From: an uncultured Muribaculaceae bacterium
Lineage (GTDB): Bacteria > Bacteroidota > Bacteroidia > Bacteroidales > Muribaculaceae
Reading direction: 5' to 3'
Assembly: GCA_910579105.1 (NCBI GenBank)
Contig: CAJTRT010000011.1
Coordinates: forward strand, 1-60,943
DNA: 60,943 bases
The position numbers and the translations under genes are program-made. Under the pieces are notes generated by a model. It saw only the letters and a program-made list of their open reading frames with translations, did no database searches and was not told the DNA's origin. The first letter of the stretch is position 1. The number at the start of each line of letters is the position of its first letter. This document shows positions 60,463 to 60,943 of the stretch, piece by piece.

Positions 60463-60480
60463 CCGCCGCCCTCGCGGCGG
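60463..60480 (+). terminator. hairpin just after the last gene
   Basis: CCGCCGC and GCGGCGG form a 7-base GC stem with a 4-base loop, 15 bases past the stop. There is no T tract, so it may be a stabilising or Rho-independent-like structure only. Confidence 0.4.
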
Positions 60481-60513
60481 CTCCCGGCACCCTGCCGGAT
60501 AACCCAAACCGCG

Positions 60514-60545
60514 GAAGCCGCGCCCCTCTACTGGGACGCGGCTTC
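60514..60545 (+). terminator. second hairpin after the last gene
   Basis: GAAGCCGCG (60514-60522) and CGCGGCTTC (60537-60545) form a perfect 9-base stem with a 14-base loop. No T tract follows. It may end transcription together with the first hairpin. Confidence 0.4.
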
Positions 60546-60702
60546 ACTGCGTTTATGCCCCCCTGGAGCGCCGTGGCAGCCGTTCCACCGCTTTGCCAAA
60601 GCCTCGCACAGATTGAGCGCCGGAGGCGCTTGTATATCCCCGCCAGTCAAGAGCCGTCCCACGTGTTGTGATAGCGCCCGCACGTCATCCACCCTGACCG
60701 AC

Positions 60703-60729
60703 GGACGCACGAGCCGTGCGTCCCTACGT
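60703..60729 (+). repeat. single REP-like palindrome R4
   Basis: GGACGCACGAGCCGTGCGTCC followed by CTAC is half of the R3 doublet (same core, same TAGGG end). It is continued by a small palindrome CCCTACGTAGGG. It lies downstream of the last gene. Confidence 0.8.
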
Positions 60730-60943
60730 AGGGCAGCGACTGACGGGGGAATGGGGCATGGTCGATGTCACGGTGGCAAAAGGCGCGGGAGGGGCGGCTT
60801 AGCGTGGCAAAATGCCGCAGGAAATGCAGCTTTAACAGATGTTATGAAATATATATATATTTTAAGGTGGTAGAATGAATAATATGCGGTCATTAGTGTC
60901 CACTAAAAAATCATAAGAGTACTTTGAAATTATTGAAATTCAA

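Larger units (their letters stand above)
60448..60943 (+). other. terminal non-coding region with hairpins
   Basis: About 500 bases after the last gene hold no credible gene. It has the hairpin CCGCCGC/GCGGCGG at 60463-60480, a hairpin at 60514-60545, REP-like R4 at 60703-60727 and an AT tract ATATATATATAT near 60848. The last 60 bases (TAGTGTCCACTAAAAAATC and onward) resemble the end of an insertion sequence; this is weak. Confidence 0.5.

Noticed and set aside
60613..60873. 86-codon frame downstream of the last gene
   Set aside because: It runs through REP-like R4 (peptide DGRTSRAS), with low-complexity Gly/Arg composition. Not a credible gene.

Overview
This 60.9 kb window is a chromosomal segment of a GC-rich member of the order Bacteroidales, most likely the family Muribaculaceae. 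The evidence is gene order and gene content. It has the run ftsX, DUF3098, uppP, truB, queA, and the run DUF4271, hemD, rnpA, yidD, tatD. It has Bacteroidetes-restricted families (DUF3256, DUF4271, DUF4369, BspA-type repeats, C13-like secreted proteins with sorting tails). Its promoters read TTTG, a gap of about 20, then TAnnTTTG, and Shine-Dalgarno sequences are weak. I saw no rRNA, tRNA, CRISPR array, phage or complete insertion sequence.

Layout. Positions 1-5710, minus strand: a partial DUF2148 gene, queA, truB, uppP, DUF3098 and ftsX, then miaB. Positions 6081-10249, plus strand: a succinate/acetate CoA-transferase, rplY, pth, an S4-domain protein and a small secreted protein. Two copies of a 185-bp structured inverted-repeat element lie in front of the CoA-transferase and pth. 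Positions 10417-14895, minus: Sua5-like, SUI1-like, a lipoprotein, pyrC, a polyprenol-phosphate sugar transferase and a TPR-like secreted protein. Positions 15098-16180, plus: mannose-1-phosphate guanylyltransferase. Positions 16217-22095, minus: a cysteine-free sirtuin; an Lrp, glycosyltransferase, epimerase and membrane-protein operon; and a coupled HAD phosphatase and histidine kinase pair.

Positions 22238-30971, plus: a large AsmA-like protein, a BspA-type protein, LptD and prfB. Positions 31226-41093, minus: tatD, yidD, rnpA and hemD, then DUF4271, Na/Pi symporter, yidC and pyrG, then a glycosyltransferase. Positions 41338-52048, plus, housekeeping: DEAD helicase, DUF3256, xseA, xseB, DUF177, rpmF, fabH, era, der, recA and a membrane protein. 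Positions 52194-57824, minus: a TlpA-like lipoprotein without its CXXC, HIT, greA, a YoeB-type toxin-antitoxin pair, and a large secreted C13-type peptidase homologue whose catalytic His and Cys are both replaced. Positions 58498-60447, plus: a secreted protein with a C-terminal sorting-type tail.

Most genes support core functions: tRNA modification, ribosome assembly, envelope biogenesis (UppP, FtsX, YidC, LptD, AsmA), nucleotide synthesis and DNA repair. The non-routine content is in the intergenic DNA and the right-hand accessory end. It comprises the 185-bp element (95% identical copies, TA-flanked, with a compensatory change in its apical hairpin); a family of REP-like palindromes filling every convergent gene junction longer than 100 bp; overlapping divergent promoters sharing an 18-bp palindrome; a toxin-antitoxin promoter with a perfect operator-like palindrome in its spacer; and the putatively dead C13 homologue. 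I did not find an obvious new multi-gene system. The best candidates for something undescribed are the 185-bp element and the C13 pseudo-peptidase.
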